Part shown: positions 59,807 to 64,000 of the stretch, piece by piece
How positions within the stretch are numbered: the stretch's first letter is position 1
Layout of the letters: each line of letters begins with the position of its first letter
NCBI RefSeq assembly: GCF_918698085.1
Contig: NZ_CAKKLP010000002.1
Location: 350,404 to 414,403 of the forward strand
Length of the DNA stretch: 64,000 nt
Reading direction: 5' to 3'
Source of the DNA: Chryseobacterium sp. Bi04
GTDB lineage: Bacteria > Bacteroidota > Bacteroidia > Flavobacteriales > Weeksellaceae
Notes under the pieces: model-generated
Seen by the model: only the letters and a program-made list of their open reading frames with translations
Database searches by the model: none
What the model was told of the DNA's origin: nothing
Made by a program: the position numbers and the translations under genes

Positions 59807-60790
59807 TTATTTTACCTGCCAGATACTGTCTACAAACCATTTTTTAGAATCTTTAATCTCTCCGGTTATGGTAAAACCTGATTTCTCTCCCAATGCTCTG
59901 ATCTGTTCTGCAGAGAACTTCTGGGAAATTTCCATATCGATAAGTTCATGTTCTTCAAATGAAATGCTATCGTCTCCGATCATTACCTTTTGATTTTTAA
60001 GGCTTATTAGAAAACTTCTGCAGGCCCCACTTACTGGATCATAGGTTTGGTAATGCTGAAATTGTTCCAGATCAAAATTCCCTTCCAGTTCGTTATTGAT
60101 GCGTGTCAGGAGATTGAGATTAAAGGCAGCTGTAATCCCTTCTTTATCGTTATAGGCATCCAAAATAATGTGGGGATTTTTTTTAAGATCAAACCCAACC
60201 AATACACGATCTTTTGATGACAGGTTTTTATTCAGATGCAAGCAGAAACTTTCAGCTTCCTCCAGGGACATATTTCCAATATTGCTTCCTAAAAATAAAA
60301 CAACTTTTCTTCGGTCAGATAATGAAGCCACCTTTTGAAGCATCTCAAAATAATCACCTTCCAGGCAGGTTACTTCCATTGCCGGAAACTGACTGCTTAA
60401 TTTTTTATAAAGTATGGAAAGGATATTCCCCGAAATATCAATAGGCATATACGTAAAGTCAGCTCCTTTTTTGACCAAATATTCAAGTAAATAGGCAGAT
60501 TTCATGGCATCACCTGCTCCCAATTCAATCAAATCGAAAGGTTCATGTTCAGGAATGAGGAGGTCTGCCAGTTCATTTGTTTTATTTTTAAAAATATCAA
60601 GCTCACAGCGGGTAAGGTAATATTCAGGCATAGCCATGATTTTCTGGAAAAGACGATCTCCAATTTTATCGTAAAAGTATTTTGAAGATAACTTTTTGGG
60701 AGTGCTTTGTAAGCCATTTAAAACATCCGGACGAAAATAATCAATAGGCTCATTTTCAGTTTTAACATGTGAATCTAACTGTACATTCAT
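59807..60790 (-). CDS. egtD: L-histidine N(alpha)-methyltransferase EgtD
   Basis: EgtD trimethylates histidine to hercynine with S-adenosylmethionine. The family signature is seen in LPKKLSSKYFYDKIGDRLFQ-like sequence near residue 35, ELGAGDAMKSAYLLEYL as the SAM-binding loop, FLGSNIGNM, and AFNLNLLTRINNEL with the substrate side. The length of 327 aa is typical. It is the first gene of the operon on this strand; the upstream 1.5 kb is noncoding. Confidence 0.94.
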   Translation of the reverse strand: MNVQLDSHVKTENEPIDYFRPDVLNGLQSTPKKLSSKYFYDKIGDRLFQKIMAMPEYYLTRCELDIFKNKTNELADLLIPEHEPFDLIELGAGDAMKSAYLLEYLVKKGADFTYMPIDISGNILSILYKKLSSQFPAMEVTCLEGDYFEMLQKVASLSDRRKVVLFLGSNIGNMSLEEAESFCLHLNKNLSSKDRVLVGFDLKKNPHIILDAYNDKEGITAAFNLNLLTRINNELEGNFDLEQFQHYQTYDPVSGACRSFLISLKNQKVMIGDDSISFEEHELIDMEISQKFSAEQIRALGEKSGFTITGEIKDSKKWFVDSIWQVK

Positions 60791-61158
60791 AGGTCTTATT
60801 TTGTGTGGTTTTTAGATAACTGCAATTATCTTGCCTTTCAAAACATCGAATTCCTCTGATATTTTATTAATTTAAATATAGACAATTTTATTTTTAATAG
60901 ATTGAATTTCATTATGTTTTTAGAATGTGTGGTACTTTTTTATGGAAAAAATACATGAGATTTCCTGGGTTGATTTGGAAAGTTATAGAGATGTAAAACG
61001 CTCTTGTAAAGGGATTTGTAAGGGAGTTTAATAGGGATGTACAGAGGAAGATGAGTTATAGGTTGGGAAACGCAAAGACGCAAAGGTTTTTAAATAATGT
61101 GCTGTTTCTAAGACGCAAGGAAATCAAAGATTTCCAGCAAGTATTCGGTGATTTATGT
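60791..61158. other. Upstream spacer of the egt operon
   Basis: No gene is visible. It holds a GAAATCAAAGATTTC palindrome near 61120 and a run of short repeats (ACGCAAAGACGCAAAGG) near 61070. The promoter of egtD should lie in the first 100 bases, but I find no clear minus-strand -7 match. Confidence 0.4.
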
Positions 61159-62167
61159 AACGCAAAGGAATAATGATTCGAATGTTTTATTGTAAGGCAG
61201 CAAAGAAGAGCGACTTTGTCGCTGAATAAGCTGTATGAAAAAGCATCAGTTCCATTAAAATCGAGTGGTATAGAGTCAATTTACCTGAGTTGCCGGGAGA
61301 AAACTATAACCACAAAAGTCACAAAAGTTTTAGGAACACTTTGGAGAATGGAGTTACAAATAAACTGCTGAGAAGTTCACATAAGTTTTTTTGAAAATCT
61401 CTGATTTTCTTTTGAAATGTAAGCTTCGTCAAGATCGATTTACTCTTAGCTCACTTAATAGTAAGCGTAATAAAATTAAAGCTTTGCGTTAAAAAACTTT
61501 ATATTCAATTAGGGTTGGATGGATTTTTAAACGCAAAGGAATAGTGATTCGAATGTTTTATTGTAAGGCAGCAAAGAAGAGCGACTTTGTCGCTGAATAA
61601 GCTGTATGAAAAAGCATCAGTTCCATTAAAATCGAGTGGTATAGAGTCAATTTACCTGAGTTGCCGGGAGAAAACTATAACCACAAAAGTCACAAAAGTT
61701 TTAGGAATACTTTGGAGAATGGAGTTACAAATAAACTGCTGAGAAGTTCACATAAGTTTTTTGAAAATCTCTGATTTTCTTTTGAAATGTAAGCTTCGTC
61801 AAAATCGATTTTTAATCGATTCACTCTTAGCTCACTTAATAGTAAGCGTAATAAAATTAAAGCTTTGCATTAAAAAACTTTATGTATTCAATTAGAGTTG
61901 GATAGTTTTTTAAACGCAAAGGAATAGTGATTCGAATGTTTTATTGTAAGGCAGCAAATTAGGGCGACTTTGTCGCTGAATAAACAGCATGAAAAAGCAT
62001 CAGTTCCATTAAAATCGAGTGGTATAGAGTCAATTTACCTGAGTTGCCGGGAGAAAACTATAACCACAAAAGCCACAAAAGTTTTGGGAACACTTTAGGA
62101 GAATGGAGTTACAAATAAACTGCTGAGAAGTTCACATAAGTTTTTTTGAAAATCTCTGATTTTCTTC
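61159..62167. repeat. Array of three long direct repeats (371, 383 and 255 bp)
   Basis: Copies start at 61159, 61530 and 61913, each with AACGCAAAGG and GATTCGAATG. Each contains a GCGACTTTGTCGC hairpin, AAGCATCAGTTCCATTAAAA, GAGTTGCCGGGAG, AACCACAAAAG, AGTTCACATAAG and AATCTCTGATTTT in order. The third is cut short at about 62167. Base identity is very high. No open frame survives across copies. The same elements, diverged, lie at 1390, 15190, 50298 and 63544, so this is a genome-wide noncoding family that has been amplified here. Confidence 0.9.
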
Positions 62168-62269
62168 TAAAGTGTACTTACTAATATGTGATAAGTTCCT
62201 GACTTCTAAAGTGAATTCAAGTGTTTTAAAAAAATATTAGAAAAATGTGCTCAATCTGTGGGAGAAAAA

Positions 62270-63403
62270 TTAGTTTTCTTCAACCTTTATCTTATTGATC
62301 AGTGGATTGGCATACATCGACAGGAAATGTTCTTTTGAAATGGGATCTGACGGGTCAATACGCATTTCCAGTCTTCGGATAAACAATTGTTTTTCCTGTT
62401 CAGTATACTGTGAAGCATAGGTATGGGTATTGTGAAGCAGATCATAGGCTATAAATTTTGTTGGCCATAGCTTATAATTCCGGATAATGGAATCATCAAT
62501 GATTTGTGCAACAGCCTGCAGCTGCTTATTTTTATTCTCAATGGTAGCTGCAATATCATCCAGTTCTTTGTCAATGACATGACCGGCATGCAGATGAATT
62601 CTCTTCTTTTGACCCAATATACCACTAAGCATGGTGGTAAAATCTTCATTTTTACCTTTTATGTATTCCTCTTCCCTGTGTTTGGCCAGAAGTTGGGGCA
62701 TTTTTAAAGAATCGGTAGGGTCATATTCATAAGAGATGGAGATGGGAACAATCTTTAAAGATTTAAAATAATCCGTCAGGAACTGATCTCCCGCTGCCAT
62801 TGCCAGCATTTTTAAAACGCCTTGCTGAGTAGCATCATTACCGTCTTTGGCGCGGCCTTCACGCTGGGCAATCCATACGGAACGCTTTTCCTGGTGTAAT
62901 TGTTGCTCAATATACTCGGACATGATCTGTGAACTTTTAAGCTGATCACGTAGCGACAGTCCTCTCTGAACTAAAAAGTTACGGTTCAGTTTGGCCAATA
63001 CATTCAGGAACTTTCTCCCAACAAGGTTGTCACCAATGGCTGAAGCCGTCATAATGTGGCCGCTCTCCAGTAAGGCAAGGTTAAGAAGGGAAGTGTCCAA
63101 CACAATATCCCTGTGATTCGAAATGAAAAGGTAAGGGGTATTTTTATCCAGCTGGTCGAAACCTGAAGTCGTCAAACCGTCAGAACTTTTTGTAAGGATC
63201 TGACGAACGGTCTGTGCTATAAAATGCCTCTGAAAATCACTAATGGAATGAATATTTTTAAACTGTTCCAGCCAAATTTGCTCATCCGTATCTGGAAAAG
63301 TAAAATTCATCAGCGCTTTCATCATAGGGTCGCGGGATACACTCCCTAACGCTTCATTCACCTCCTGATCATGGAAATACCGGATTTCATCAAACTTCGA
63401 CAT
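62270..63403 (-). CDS. Glycerolipid acyltransferase (PlsC/GPAT-like, 377 aa)
   Basis: The acyltransferase motif I is SNHRDIVLDTSLL (about residue 100), and the later WIAQREGRAKDGNDATQQGVL segment is motif III of this family. The spacing between His and Asp in motif I is five residues, not the usual four, which occurs in this Bacteroidota branch. It should acylate a glycerol-phosphate or lysophosphatidate at the membrane. It stands alone, surrounded by repeats. Confidence 0.85.
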   Translation of the reverse strand: MSKFDEIRYFHDQEVNEALGSVSRDPMMKALMNFTFPDTDEQIWLEQFKNIHSISDFQRHFIAQTVRQILTKSSDGLTTSGFDQLDKNTPYLFISNHRDIVLDTSLLNLALLESGHIMTASAIGDNLVGRKFLNVLAKLNRNFLVQRGLSLRDQLKSSQIMSEYIEQQLHQEKRSVWIAQREGRAKDGNDATQQGVLKMLAMAAGDQFLTDYFKSLKIVPISISYEYDPTDSLKMPQLLAKHREEEYIKGKNEDFTTMLSGILGQKKRIHLHAGHVIDKELDDIAATIENKNKQLQAVAQIIDDSIIRNYKLWPTKFIAYDLLHNTHTYASQYTEQEKQLFIRRLEMRIDPSDPISKEHFLSMYANPLINKIKVEEN

Positions 63404-64000
63404 GCAATTATTTAAAATTTAAAACCTTTTTGCAAAAGAACAAAAATTATATGAGAATGCCGTAGAATGTAGATGAAAGTATTATGATTGGCTTAGAAAT
63501 TGGGGAAATCATTTGGTGAATAGAAATAGACCCTACCATTGTTCTACTATATCTAAACCACAAAAAGTCACAAAAGCTTTTATTTAAAACACTTTAGTTC
63601 ACTTAAGTAAGTTTAGAAGGATACTGTATAATAAGTTCACATAAGAAGAAAATCATGGATTTTCAAAACCTTAAGTGTACTTCTTATGCGTAAAGTTTGT
63701 CACTTGAAATTACTTAAGTGCTTAATTCTTTTGTATCTTTTGTGGTTCAACTATATTTTGAACCATTAAGAATTGTGAAGTTATTAAGGCACGTTAAAGT
63801 GAAAATCAGAAATCTTAGGTGAGTTTAGATTCCTGCGGAATGACAAATGCTATGCTTGATATATACGCACACCTTGTCATCCTATGTTTGTAAAATATTA
63901 ATTTTAGGAATGAATAAGGAAAAGAGAGTAAAGAATAAGGTTACAATTTGTCATTAGTCTTCAAGACCGTTCGGAATGTTAATCCCTTTACTCTTTTTAC
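63404..64000. repeat. Noncoding region with a diverged member of the dispersed repeat
   Basis: Between about 63544 and 63760 the motifs AACCACAAAAAGTCACAAAAG, AACACTTTAGTTCACTTAAG, AGTTCACATAAG, AATCATGGATTTTC and AAGTGTACTT appear, as in the array at 61159-62167. No gene is seen to the end of the window, and no partial gene at the edge can be supported. Confidence 0.55.

Overview
The window comes from a low-GC member of the Bacteroidota, very probably a Chryseobacterium-like flavobacterium (Weeksellaceae). Reasons: the protein families and the many small lipoproteins are typical of that group; three promoters carry the Bacteroidota TAnnTTTG -7 box with a TTTG/TTG element about 20 bases upstream (14827, 33062, 21474); the intergenic DNA holds dispersed repeats; and almost no gene has a strong Shine-Dalgarno site. 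The species is not certain from the sequence alone.

Layout. 0.2-9.8 kb: small secreted or lipoprotein genes, a Crp/Fnr regulator, a DNA-alkylation repair group (ogt-like, PEP-mutase-like, ada fusion), a DUF2911-GNAT-cupin operon, a dienelactone hydrolase and a HAD phosphatase. 9.9-14.7 kb: housekeeping genes (holA, trxB) with small neighbours. 14.9-21.5 kb: a tRNA-Ser, an ISL3-like insertion sequence abutting a fragment of a second copy, and a decaying accessory segment with an intact and a broken alpha/beta hydrolase, a broken membrane protein and an AraC regulator. 21.5-27.6 kb: a LuxR-type regulator, an L,D-transpeptidase, and a duplicated aspartyl-protease/PDZ unit whose membrane-protein partner has decayed in one copy. 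27.9-31.6 kb: a TPR histidine kinase and response regulator flanked by two related 139-residue lipoproteins. 31.7-40.7 kb: tyrS, an ECF sigma factor, an Xaa-Pro aminopeptidase, and redox and export genes with their regulators.

The most unusual locus is 40.9-50.3 kb. On the minus strand (48295 to 43757) lies an R-body (Reb, refractile inclusion body) cluster. It has five tandem RebB structural genes, three further short proteins sharing a core S/A-T/S-G motif, and three accessory proteins of unknown role. Facing it on the plus strand is a four-gene sensory operon (unknown soluble protein, multi-span membrane protein, HisKA_3 kinase, LuxR response regulator). Diverging from the other side is a 495-residue protein of unknown function. 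R-bodies are coiled protein ribbons that unroll and rupture membranes, best known from killer-trait symbionts of Paramecium. The neighbouring two-component system is a natural candidate regulator, but that link is inferred from position only.

50.7-60.8 kb: a CPBP protease, an XRE regulator, a secreted serine hydrolase, three small secreted or lipoproteins, and a tight operon egtD-egtB-ABC ATPase-fused permease/binding protein. The last combines ergothioneine synthesis genes with an OpuC-type transporter that is probably an ergothioneine (EgtUV-like) importer. 60.8-64 kb: a 1.0-kb array of long direct repeats, a glycerolipid acyltransferase, and repeat-rich noncoding DNA.
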